Below are positions 36,644-45,602 of a stretch of DNA of 64,000 nucleotides, one piece after another. Numbering within the stretch: the stretch's first letter is position 1; each line of letters begins with the position of its first letter. The position numbers and the translations under genes were made by a program. Under the pieces are notes generated by a model. It was not told where the DNA came from. It saw only the letters and a program-made list of their open reading frames with translations, and made no database searches. The stretch spans positions 1 to 64,000 of the forward strand of contig CAKZSV010000007.1 of NCBI GenBank assembly GCA_937921485.1, in the 5' to 3' direction. Origin of the DNA: an uncultured bacterium (GTDB lineage: Bacteria; Spirochaetota; UBA4802; JAGODF01).

Positions 36644-39565
36644 ATGAAAATAAAACTGCAATTCACGAGCATACGAAAGCGGGTGTTTATTTCTGTCTTC
36701 GGTATGCTTGCCGTTACGGCTTTTCTTGTGAATGTGCTGCTGTATATGTTTGTATCATCGCGTTTTCGCGAAATGCAAATAACATTGATGAAAGCTGTGC
36801 GGGATCACCGCGCGGGTGAAATTGCAAGCTGGCTTATGCGTCTCTCGGACAATGTGAAAACACTGGGGTCAATCGATGCGACGAAAAACTTAGTTGACCG
36901 TGCGGCCAGGGATGGCGGCCTCTCCGGCCATAATTATCAGGAGTTGAAAAACATTTTTCAGGGTCATCATAATTCACGATACGGCATATCTGAACTGTGC
37001 GTATTTTCCGCGTTGCACAACAAAGTAGTATTTCCCGACAGCAAATCCGATGTCATGTATGATGAATTCTCTCAGGAATTTTTTTTACCTCATTTCGGAA
37101 GCGATGCGCATTTCTCCGATGTCCATTATTCAAAAAAAATAAATTCCTTTATTATCATCGTTTCAATGCCTGTTGTTTTTTCTCTGAATGATAATGCGCC
37201 AATCGCATATATTTCGGGCATCGTGCATCTGGAACGCTTTCTTTTTCCCGTCCTTATGGAACGCACGGGGCTGGGTCTCACGGGAGAAGTGATTCTTGCG
37301 AATAAAGAAGGGATTGTGATACATCACCTGAAAACTGAAAACATTGTCCCGTTGACCATGAAAATGCATAATGAAGCCATCCTTTCCGCACTTTCCGGAA
37401 AAGAGGGTGTTACCCAAATGAATGATTACCAGGGCAATGAAGTGCTTGCCGTCTATACCTCAATACCTATGGTGCAGTGGGCATTGGTGGTAAAGCGCGA
37501 TATCGCCGAGCTCAACAGGCCGCTGTATCTCATCGCGCTGTGTTTTTTTTCAGGATATTGCATCATGCTCATTGCGCTGTATGCAGTTTCGCAGTCTTTC
37601 GCTGGATATATACTCGGTCAGATATTTCCATTTATTTATGCGGCCGAGCAGATTTTAGAAGGCCAGTATGGTGAACGCGTAAAAACAGACGCAGAAGACG
37701 AGATTGGCCGGCTTGCGCATGTATTTAATACTATGGCTGATTCCATCGTCACGCAACTGCGCATAGAAAAAATCAGCTCCGATATCATCGAAGTGGTGGT
37801 ATCGACGATTGACGTCCATGATTTCAGCAGGCGCGTTGTGAAGAAGCTCATGGAGGTGAGCGCATCAAATATTTCCGCGTTCTATGTGCTTTCAGATGAT
37901 GGAACAGAGTTTCGACATTTGTATTCCATAGGCCTGGATGCCGTTCATCTCGATAGTTTTCATGCGGGCAATCTCGAAGGAGAATTCGGCAAAGCGCTGG
38001 CGACGAGGGAAATCACACGAACGAAAGTTGCTGTTGGAAACGCTGTTTTATCACTCAAGACCGTTCTGGGAAATCTTTCTCCAAGAGAAATTATCACCAT
38101 GCCGATTGTGGTGAAAAATATGTCCGTGGCGGTGATTTCCCTTGCGTCGCTTTCGGAGTACAGCGAGGAGATTTTCAGAATTCTGTCGCACATCCGCCCT
38201 GTGATCAACACGGCCTACTCGAACATTCTGGCAATCGAGGAGACACGAAGGCTCGCCGCCGAGCTCGGCGACAAAAACCGACAGCTCGAATCAAAGAGAG
38301 AAACCCTGGAGCAGCAGGCAGTCGAGCTGAAAAAACATGCGGAAAAAGTGCGGCAGCAAAACATCGAAATGGAGCTTCAGAAAGCGAAAGTGGAGGAGGC
38401 TAATAAGCTCAAAAGCGAGTTTTTGTCGAACATGAGCCATGAGCTTCGAACGCCGCTCAATTCGATCCTTGCGCTTTCAAGAGTGCTGCAGATTCAATCG
38501 GGAATGAAGCTCACCGATGAGGAGAACGATTATCTCCGCATCATCAACCGCAACGGCGAAAAGCTTTTGATGCTCATCAACGACATTCTGGATCTTTCGA
38601 AAATTGAAGCAGGAAAAATCGACCTGAAGCCAAAGAAAATCCCGATTCGCCCGCTGTTGCGGTCGATACTGGAGAACCTTGAACAGACAGCGGAAAGCAA
38701 GGGAATTACCATACATTTCAGTTGCTCTGATGATCTTGCCGATCCCGTGACAGATGAAACGCGCATTCACCAGATTTTTCAAAACATAATCGGCAACGCG
38801 GTAAAATTCACCGAAGAGGGTAGCGTCACAGTATCAGCCGCTTCAGACGAGAAACACGTACGCGTGGTGATAGAGGATACAGGAATCGGGATAGAGGAAT
38901 CGCAGCTTCCTCATATTTTCGAAGAGTTCCGTCAGATTGATGGTTCCCTTTCCAGAAAATACGATGGAACGGGACTTGGGCTCGCGATTGCGTTGAAATC
39001 GGCGGAACTCATTTCGGCGGCGATTACCGTAGAAAGCGAACCTGGAAAAGGGTCCCGCTTTGAGGTGATAATCCCGATCAGGTGGATGAATCATACAGTA
39101 CCTGTTATTGAAGGCGGGGAAGGCCGACTGGACGATGAAACAGAAAATCCTTTAGCGGCGGAATGGATTTCTGAAAATGCGGAAATTGCCGGCAATTGCC
39201 CGGCGATTGTGGTGATTGAAGACGATCCTGACAACATGATTACCATTCGCGCAATTTTGAAAAAGCACTATCGCATTCTTGAGGCCATGGACGGAAAAAC
39301 CGGTATTGAACTTGTTCAGAGGCATAGGCCTGCTCTTGTGGTGCTCGATATCGCGCTGCCGGGAATAAGCGGTTTTACGGTGGTGCGCGAACTGAAGAGC
39401 ATGCCGGAAACAAAAGCGATTCCCGTCATTGCGCTTACTGCGCTTTCAATGAAAGGCGACAGGGAAAGGATTTTAAAGGCGGGATGCGATGATTATCTGG
39501 CAAAGCCGTATGCGGTTGAAGAACTTCTGGCGATGATTTCCAAATGGATAGATACAAAAAAATGA
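36644..39565 (+). CDS. hybrid sensor histidine kinase/response regulator (Cache-HAMP-GAF-like-HisKA-HATPase-REC)
   Basis: FLSNMSHELRTPLNSILALSR; DTGIGIEESQLPHIFEEFRQ; GTGLGLAIALKS; C-terminal REC VVIEDDPDN...LVVLDIALPGISG. Confidence 0.95.
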   Translation: MKIKLQFTSIRKRVFISVFGMLAVTAFLVNVLLYMFVSSRFREMQITLMKAVRDHRAGEIASWLMRLSDNVKTLGSIDATKNLVDRAARDGGLSGHNYQELKNIFQGHHNSRYGISELCVFSALHNKVVFPDSKSDVMYDEFSQEFFLPHFGSDAHFSDVHYSKKINSFIIIVSMPVVFSLNDNAPIAYISGIVHLERFLFPVLMERTGLGLTGEVILANKEGIVIHHLKTENIVPLTMKMHNEAILSALSGKEGVTQMNDYQGNEVLAVYTSIPMVQWALVVKRDIAELNRPLYLIALCFFSGYCIMLIALYAVSQSFAGYILGQIFPFIYAAEQILEGQYGERVKTDAEDEIGRLAHVFNTMADSIVTQLRIEKISSDIIEVVVSTIDVHDFSRRVVKKLMEVSASNISAFYVLSDDGTEFRHLYSIGLDAVHLDSFHAGNLEGEFGKALATREITRTKVAVGNAVLSLKTVLGNLSPREIITMPIVVKNMSVAVISLASLSEYSEEIFRILSHIRPVINTAYSNILAIEETRRLAAELGDKNRQLESKRETLEQQAVELKKHAEKVRQQNIEMELQKAKVEEANKLKSEFLSNMSHELRTPLNSILALSRVLQIQSGMKLTDEENDYLRIINRNGEKLLMLINDILDLSKIEAGKIDLKPKKIPIRPLLRSILENLEQTAESKGITIHFSCSDDLADPVTDETRIHQIFQNIIGNAVKFTEEGSVTVSAASDEKHVRVVIEDTGIGIEESQLPHIFEEFRQIDGSLSRKYDGTGLGLAIALKSAELISAAITVESEPGKGSRFEVIIPIRWMNHTVPVIEGGEGRLDDETENPLAAEWISENAEIAGNCPAIVVIEDDPDNMITIRAILKKHYRILEAMDGKTGIELVQRHRPALVVLDIALPGISGFTVVRELKSMPETKAIPVIALTALSMKGDRERILKAGCDDYLAKPYAVEELLAMISKWIDTKK

Positions 39566-41718
39566 GCACCGTACTTGTTATTGATGATAAAGAAGACAAC
39601 CTTGTTGCTGTTTCGGCTCTTTTGAAAAACTTAAAACCTGATTGTCGCGTCATCACCGCCCTATCCGGCGAAGCGGGGCTTGCGCTTGCGGCACAGGAGA
39701 AGCCGGATGTGGTGCTTTTGGATGTGAAGATGCCGGTGATGGACGGTTTTGAGGTATGCCGGCGCCTGAAGAGCATGGAAGAGACGCACCACATTCCGGT
39801 GATACTCCTCACGGCGATAAGAACAGACCTTGAAAGCCGCGTAAAAGGACTTCAGATCGGTGCCGACGCGTTTCTCACCAAGCCCATTGATGAATCGGAG
39901 CTTGTGGCTCAGATTAATGTGATGCTGCGCATCAAGCATGCGGAAGACTTGCTGCGGAATGAAAAAATCGTCCTTGAAGATTTGGTTCTGGAAAGAACCA
40001 GGTCGCTGGCTGAATCGGAAGCGCGATTGAAGAAAGAAAGGGATTTTCTTAAAAGCCTGGATGATGCATCGCCTGCCTATTTTGTCGCGATCGCACCTGA
40101 CGGGACGATTATCAACATGAACCGCTCACTTCTTGGAGTGCTCGAATATTCGCTGGAAGAAGTCAAAGGAAAGAATTATTTCGATATGATTGTAACTAAA
40201 AGTGATGTGCCAGCGACGAAACGCGCGTATCAGAAGGTCGCAGATGGAACATCCGAAATAATAGAAAATTCGATTATCGCAAAGAATGGTGCACTAATTT
40301 TAGTGGAATGGCATTCGAGAACGATTTTTCGTGAAGATGGCACGCCCGACTTCATTTTTTCAGTGGGCATCGACACCACCGAACGAAGGAGACTGGAGCG
40401 CACAATATTCACCAATAATGAAGCGGATAGGCATAAAATCAGCCGGGATCTGCATGAAAAAATCGGTACGTACCTTTCCCAGATAGCGTTTAAAAGTGAA
40501 ATTCAGCGCCTTAAAATGAGGGAGCGGTTCCCGGAGGAATCGCGCGAAATAGAAGAGATGGTGCAGATGATTTATACGGCAATCGACCGGACACGGGAAC
40601 TTGCGAAAGATCTGTGTCCTGTTGACATGGCTTCGGGAGGTATACGCACCACGCTTGAGGATTTTCGAATAGAAGTGGAGGAGCAGAATAAGGCAAATCT
40701 TATTATTCGATGGGGAAACGACATTGAAATCGGTAATGACCTGGCGGCATCGAATGTTTTTTATATTATCCGCGAGGCGGTAGATAATGCCCTGATGCAC
40801 GGAAGAGCAAGAAACATCATTGTGTCGGTCGCGCGCGAGGGAGATACAATTGTATTGCGCATTGATGACGACGGGAAAGGGATCAGCGAAAAGCTCGAAA
40901 AAATCGAAGGCATGGGAATCAGGATCATGCGCTACCGTGCCTGGCTTATTGGCGCATCGCTCGAAATTAAGGATAATCCGGGAGGTGGCGTGTCGGTTAT
41001 CTGCACCATTTCCGATGAAGCTGCCGGGGACAGGTATTATAAAAAAGATAATGATGCAATTTCAGAAGAGAACGATAGTGAAATCAGGGTATTCATCGTC
41101 GATCCGCTTGCGGTGGTGCGTCAGGGGCTGATAAAGATTATTGAAAACAGTTCCCGGTACCGCGTGTGCGGAGAGGCGAAGAATTCCGATGAGGCGGTGC
41201 GGGGTATTTCCCGAACTTCTCCCGGTGTGGTAATCATCGATATTGCGCTTGATGAGTTTGGGGGTATTGATTTGATCAAAGCGCTCAAGACGCGTTATCC
41301 GTCGCTTGAGATGATCGTACTCTCCGATGCTGATGAGGTGATCTTTGCGGAGCGGGCGTTCCGCGCGGGCGCGAGCGGGTTTGTGCTGAAGGGAGAAGCG
41401 GACATCAAATTGATTTCAGCCATAAAAACAGTCATTTCCGGGAAACAGTTTTTGAGTGATACATTGAAAGAAGAGCTCATCGCGAAACTCTCGCGGGATG
41501 AAACTGACGGCAGGAGCGTTGAAAAGCTTTCCAACCGTGAATTTGAAATTTTCCAGCTCATCGGCAAGGGTTTGGGTAACCGCGACATTGCAGAAAAAAT
41601 GAAAATAAGCGTAAAAACAGTGGAAAACTACCGCGAGCGCATCAAAGCAAAACTCAATATCGAAAATTCAGCAAAACTTGTGCGCTACGCGGTGCAGTGG
41701 ATGCTGAAAAAAGGGTGA
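39562..41718 (+). CDS. REC-PAS-HisKA_3/HATPase-REC-LuxR (NarL-type) fusion protein
   Basis: REC VLVIDDKEDN...VVLLDVKMP; HKISRDLHEKIGTYLSQIAFKSE; IIREAVDNALMHGRA; second REC; LSNREFEIFQLIGKGLGNRDIAEKMKISVKTVENYRERIKAKL. Confidence 0.94.
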   Translation: MSTVLVIDDKEDNLVAVSALLKNLKPDCRVITALSGEAGLALAAQEKPDVVLLDVKMPVMDGFEVCRRLKSMEETHHIPVILLTAIRTDLESRVKGLQIGADAFLTKPIDESELVAQINVMLRIKHAEDLLRNEKIVLEDLVLERTRSLAESEARLKKERDFLKSLDDASPAYFVAIAPDGTIINMNRSLLGVLEYSLEEVKGKNYFDMIVTKSDVPATKRAYQKVADGTSEIIENSIIAKNGALILVEWHSRTIFREDGTPDFIFSVGIDTTERRRLERTIFTNNEADRHKISRDLHEKIGTYLSQIAFKSEIQRLKMRERFPEESREIEEMVQMIYTAIDRTRELAKDLCPVDMASGGIRTTLEDFRIEVEEQNKANLIIRWGNDIEIGNDLAASNVFYIIREAVDNALMHGRARNIIVSVAREGDTIVLRIDDDGKGISEKLEKIEGMGIRIMRYRAWLIGASLEIKDNPGGGVSVICTISDEAAGDRYYKKDNDAISEENDSEIRVFIVDPLAVVRQGLIKIIENSSRYRVCGEAKNSDEAVRGISRTSPGVVIIDIALDEFGGIDLIKALKTRYPSLEMIVLSDADEVIFAERAFRAGASGFVLKGEADIKLISAIKTVISGKQFLSDTLKEELIAKLSRDETDGRSVEKLSNREFEIFQLIGKGLGNRDIAEKMKISVKTVENYRERIKAKLNIENSAKLVRYAVQWMLKKG

Positions 41719-41948
41719 TTTACTGCAAGCTTTTCACCCGTCTTAATGGATCATCACCTATTTCGCCGTTTCTTTTCCTTTGTATCGCATCCTTTATCTC
41801 TACGTGTTGTTGCTCTGTTAGAGGATACCATACAGCGATGCAACGTCAAGACAAAAATATGTATTGACAAAGAGCGCTGCATTCATCATTAGAATTAGCA
41901 AGAATTATCGATATTACATGATGTACTCCGCTGTGCGAGTTTCGCTAT

Positions 41949-42064
41949 TGGGCACCTCTAAAAACCGCTTTCATACTTAAAATTAGCATCAGAAGAAAGC
42001 GGTTTTTACCTATACATTGTGCCCACAAGGGAACATCCTTATAAATGGTTTTGAGAAGTTCCCA
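41949..42064 (-). repeat. twin-hairpin intergenic repeat, copy 4 (best paired)
   Basis: Minus strand: GGGAACTTCTCAAAACCATTTATAAGGATGTTCCCTTGTGGGCACAATGTATAGGTAAAAACCGCTTTCTTCTGATGCTAATTTTAAGTATGAAAGCGGTTTTTAGAGGTGCCCA. Confidence 0.88.
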
Positions 42065-42116
42065 TATTTTTTGGTTTATATCATCACATTTTAGGCATAA
42101 AGGGATAGGAGCAACT

Positions 42117-43385
42117 ATGAAGGTAAAAAAACTCAATATCGCGATAATTGGTTCCGGAGTCGCGGGACTGACTGCCGCGTATATTCTCAATAAAAAACAT
42201 ACGGTCACCGTTTTTGAAAAAAACGACTACGTGGGCGGTCATACTCATACCATTATAATACCCGATGGTCCGGATGCGGGCACCCCCGTTGATACCGGTT
42301 TCATCGTGATGAACCATTTGAATTATCCTCTGTTCACAAAGCTTTTGAGCCTCCTTGGCGTAAAGCTTCGCGACAGCGACATGTCATTCGGCTACTTTTG
42401 TGAGGACACCGGTTTGCAGTATTCAAGCCGCGGCCTCAACGGCCTTTACGCGCAAAGGAAAAATTTCGTCAACCCGACATTTCAGCGGATGGTATATGAC
42501 ATTTTTCGATTTTATCGAAATGCGAAAGATGATCTTAAAACCGGCGCGGCAGCACATTTTACGCTCGGTGAATACCTGAAAAGTAAAAATTTTTCTGACT
42601 ATTTCATTACGCACCACATTATTCCAATGGGTGCCGCCATCTGGTCAACGCCGGATAATGAGATGATGGAATTCCCCGCGCTTTCGTTTTTTAATTTCTT
42701 AAACAATCATAAACTTCTGGGCATCACAGGCCAGCCGGTATGGAAGACCGTGGTGGGCGGCAGCCACACCTACGTGAAGGCGATTCGGGCTTCATTGCGA
42801 AAGGATGTGATTATAAACTCGCCCGTAAAATCCATCGCGCGAAAAAAAAGCGCCGTAAAAATTACCGTCGGCAAAAAGCAGGAAACTTTCGATGCGGTAA
42901 TTATCGCAACCCATGCTGATGAAGCGCTGACATTGCTTGCAGACGCAACCCCCGATGAAAAGCGGCTGCTTGGCCCATGGCGTTATCAGAAAAACCGTAC
43001 TGTGCTCCACACCGATGAACATCTCATGCCCACCAATAAAAACGCCAGCGCCTCGTGGAATTTTATTCGCAATGCGGGGCAAAGCAAAAATGCTCCACTC
43101 ACGCTTACGTATGACATGAACCGCCTGCAGGGGCTGAAAACCGTTCGTCGGTATTTTGTAACGCTCAACAGTGCGCGTCCAATCCCTGAAGATACAATCA
43201 TCGCTTCGATGGATTATTATCATCCTACCTATACTTTCGCCTCGATGAATGCTCAAAAGGAACTTCATATACTCAATGGCACACGAGGCACGTATTTTTG
43301 CGGGAGCTATTTCGGCTACGGATTTCACGAAGACGCCGTGCGCTCGGGCGTTGAAGTTGCAAGGATGATGGAGTGTGATCTATGA
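42117..43385 (+). CDS. FAD-dependent oxidoreductase/amine-oxidase-like protein (cyclopropane-fatty-acid neighbourhood type)
   Basis: KKLNIAIIGSGVAGLTAAYILNKKHTVTVFEKNDYVGGHTHT Rossmann motif; TRGTYFCGSYFGYGFHEDAVRSGVEVA. Confidence 0.93.
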   Translation: MKVKKLNIAIIGSGVAGLTAAYILNKKHTVTVFEKNDYVGGHTHTIIIPDGPDAGTPVDTGFIVMNHLNYPLFTKLLSLLGVKLRDSDMSFGYFCEDTGLQYSSRGLNGLYAQRKNFVNPTFQRMVYDIFRFYRNAKDDLKTGAAAHFTLGEYLKSKNFSDYFITHHIIPMGAAIWSTPDNEMMEFPALSFFNFLNNHKLLGITGQPVWKTVVGGSHTYVKAIRASLRKDVIINSPVKSIARKKSAVKITVGKKQETFDAVIIATHADEALTLLADATPDEKRLLGPWRYQKNRTVLHTDEHLMPTNKNASASWNFIRNAGQSKNAPLTLTYDMNRLQGLKTVRRYFVTLNSARPIPEDTIIASMDYYHPTYTFASMNAQKELHILNGTRGTYFCGSYFGYGFHEDAVRSGVEVARMMECDL

Positions 43386-45370
43386 AATCGCTCATATACG
43401 CCGGCGAGGTGATGCATGTGCGGCATCGGCCTGCGAAGCATCTCCTCCGCTATCCGATGTATTTTTACGCATTTGATCTCGATGAGCTTGGGAAACTTCA
43501 CAAGGGAGTGCCATTTTTCAGCTATAACAGGAGAAATATTGTCGCATTAAAAGATGCCGATTACTTAAAAGGCGAGGGCACAATAAAACAAAGGCTTCTT
43601 GCGTTTCTCAAACATCACGGCATACATAAAAATATAGCCCGTGTTATGCTCATCACGCAGGCGAGATTTTTGGGATATGTCTTCAATCCGGTTAGTTTTT
43701 ACTATTGCTATGGAAAAAACGAAGCTTTGCTGTGCATCGTCGCAGAAGTGAACAATACCTTCGGCGAAAAGCATCTGTACATCCTTGATAAACCCATAAA
43801 AAGAACAAAGGGCTTCATCGAATTTGCGCACGATAAGCAATTTCATGTTTCGCCTTTCAACAATGTGGATGGATATTATTCATTTAGATTTCCAGAAAAC
43901 CTTGAAAAAATAGACATTACAATAACTCTCCATCGCGCCGAGGGCACCATTCTCGCCGCGCGGCTTACCGGCACGGGCGTGCCGCTTGATGCAAAGAGCC
44001 TGCGCTCGGTCATCATGAAATTCCCGGTTACTGCGCTATTAACGATGGCAAGAATCTATAAAGAAGCATTCAAACTTTTCTTTTTGCGAGGACTTTCATA
44101 TCATCCCAAACCTGAGCCGAGAAGCCTCATGACAATAGGCAGGCTTCCCGCCACGGCAGTGCAAAAGCTCTGTAGGCGTTTGATCGAAAAAAAAATTTCA
44201 CGAATTCGGAATGGATATCTACACATTACGTACCCGGATGGGAGCGTGAAGCACTTCGGCAATCGTCTTTCAAAGGATAGGGCTGATATCACCATCAATG
44301 GCTATTCCTTCTTTTCGAAAGTCGCCTTCAACGGCGAGATCGGCTTCGGTGAATCATTCATGGAGCATGGATGGGATTCGTCGGATCCCGTGACACTTAT
44401 TCGGTTTTTCATCAGGCATCTCAATTTAAAAGAAGAAGACCATGTCGTCTTAAAAGCGCTCTGGCTCATATTGAATCGGCTATTAAACAGGCGCAAACGC
44501 AATACGATTAAGGGCAGCAAAAAAAATATTGAGGCGCACTACGACCTCGGCAATGATTTTTTTACGTCTTTTTTAGATAAACGGCTTATGTATTCATGCG
44601 GAATCTTTAAAAAGAATAATGATACCCTGGAGCAAGCCCAGCGTAATAAAATTCATGAAATAATCCAAAGGGCGCAAATCAATAAAAATGATCATGTACT
44701 TGAAATCGGATCTGGATGGGGCGGCTTTGCCGTTGAGGCGGCCAGATACACCGGATGCCGGGTTACCACGATTACGCTTTCGAGGGAGCAGCAAAAACAT
44801 ATTCAGGAGCTTGTAAAAAGAGCGCGCCTCTCTGCGAAGGTCAAGGTTGAGCTTATCGATTACCGTCACATGAAAGGTTCATTCGATAAAATTGTTTCTA
44901 TTGAAATGCTTGAAGCAGTGGGAGACGAACATTTAAACGCGTATTTCGAAGCAATCGGCAGGCTTTTAAAACCGGACGGCATCGCGGTAGTGCAGGTAAT
45001 CACGACAATGGACTATCATTACAGTGATTACAAAAAAAGGATCGATTGGATTCAGAAGCATATTTTCCCCGGCGGGCATCTTCCTTCAGTGACGGCACTT
45101 TCGGAAGCTATGTCTCAAAAAAGCCGGCTCTATGTTGAGTCACTTGTAAATATCGGACCCCATTATGCCCGCACACTCAGGGAATGGAGAAATCGATTTA
45201 CAGCGTCATCATCGCAGCTTATGTCGCTTGGATATGACGGAGCGTTCCAAAGAAAGTGGCTCTACTATCTTTGCGTGTGCGAAGCAGCATTTGCAGAGCG
45301 GATCATCAACGATATCATCCTTACTCTTGCGAGCCCCGGGAATATGAAGCTTTCTATCCCATTTCGCTGA
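43382..45370 (+). CDS. DUF1365 - cyclopropane-fatty-acyl-phospholipid synthase fusion
   Basis: N-terminus LIYAGEVMHVRHRPAKHLLRYPMYFYAFDLDEL...NPVSFYYCY (DUF1365); C-terminus HYDLGNDFF...LMYSCGIF...VLEIGSGWGGFAVEAAR...SIEMLEAVGDEHLNAYF (CfaA/Cma family). Confidence 0.93.
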   Translation: MKSLIYAGEVMHVRHRPAKHLLRYPMYFYAFDLDELGKLHKGVPFFSYNRRNIVALKDADYLKGEGTIKQRLLAFLKHHGIHKNIARVMLITQARFLGYVFNPVSFYYCYGKNEALLCIVAEVNNTFGEKHLYILDKPIKRTKGFIEFAHDKQFHVSPFNNVDGYYSFRFPENLEKIDITITLHRAEGTILAARLTGTGVPLDAKSLRSVIMKFPVTALLTMARIYKEAFKLFFLRGLSYHPKPEPRSLMTIGRLPATAVQKLCRRLIEKKISRIRNGYLHITYPDGSVKHFGNRLSKDRADITINGYSFFSKVAFNGEIGFGESFMEHGWDSSDPVTLIRFFIRHLNLKEEDHVVLKALWLILNRLLNRRKRNTIKGSKKNIEAHYDLGNDFFTSFLDKRLMYSCGIFKKNNDTLEQAQRNKIHEIIQRAQINKNDHVLEIGSGWGGFAVEAARYTGCRVTTITLSREQQKHIQELVKRARLSAKVKVELIDYRHMKGSFDKIVSIEMLEAVGDEHLNAYFEAIGRLLKPDGIAVVQVITTMDYHYSDYKKRIDWIQKHIFPGGHLPSVTALSEAMSQKSRLYVESLVNIGPHYARTLREWRNRFTASSSQLMSLGYDGAFQRKWLYYLCVCEAAFAERIINDIILTLASPGNMKLSIPFR

Positions 45371-45602
45371 AAAAATCATTGTGTGGTGCTGTGTAGGGGA
45401 ATCCCCCTACACAAAAAGAAAAAAATTCCCCTCTGGTCGTTCTCCAAGGATTTTAGTATCTATTAATCAGACTTCTGCAGGGATTCTTCCATAAGCGTGT
45501 GTTTCCTGTCGAAGTGCAACGGTGCTTGTGATTATTCATTCGCGAATGAGACGTACATACGTGCATTCAGCTGTGGCCACTAAAATATGAGGAGTGTAAG
45601 GT

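Noticed and set aside
45390-45413. Hairpin GTGTAGGGG-aatc-CCCCTACAC after the CFA fusion gene as a terminator
   Set aside because: Followed by an A-rich rather than T-rich tract on the plus strand, so it is not a canonical rho-independent terminator; function left open.
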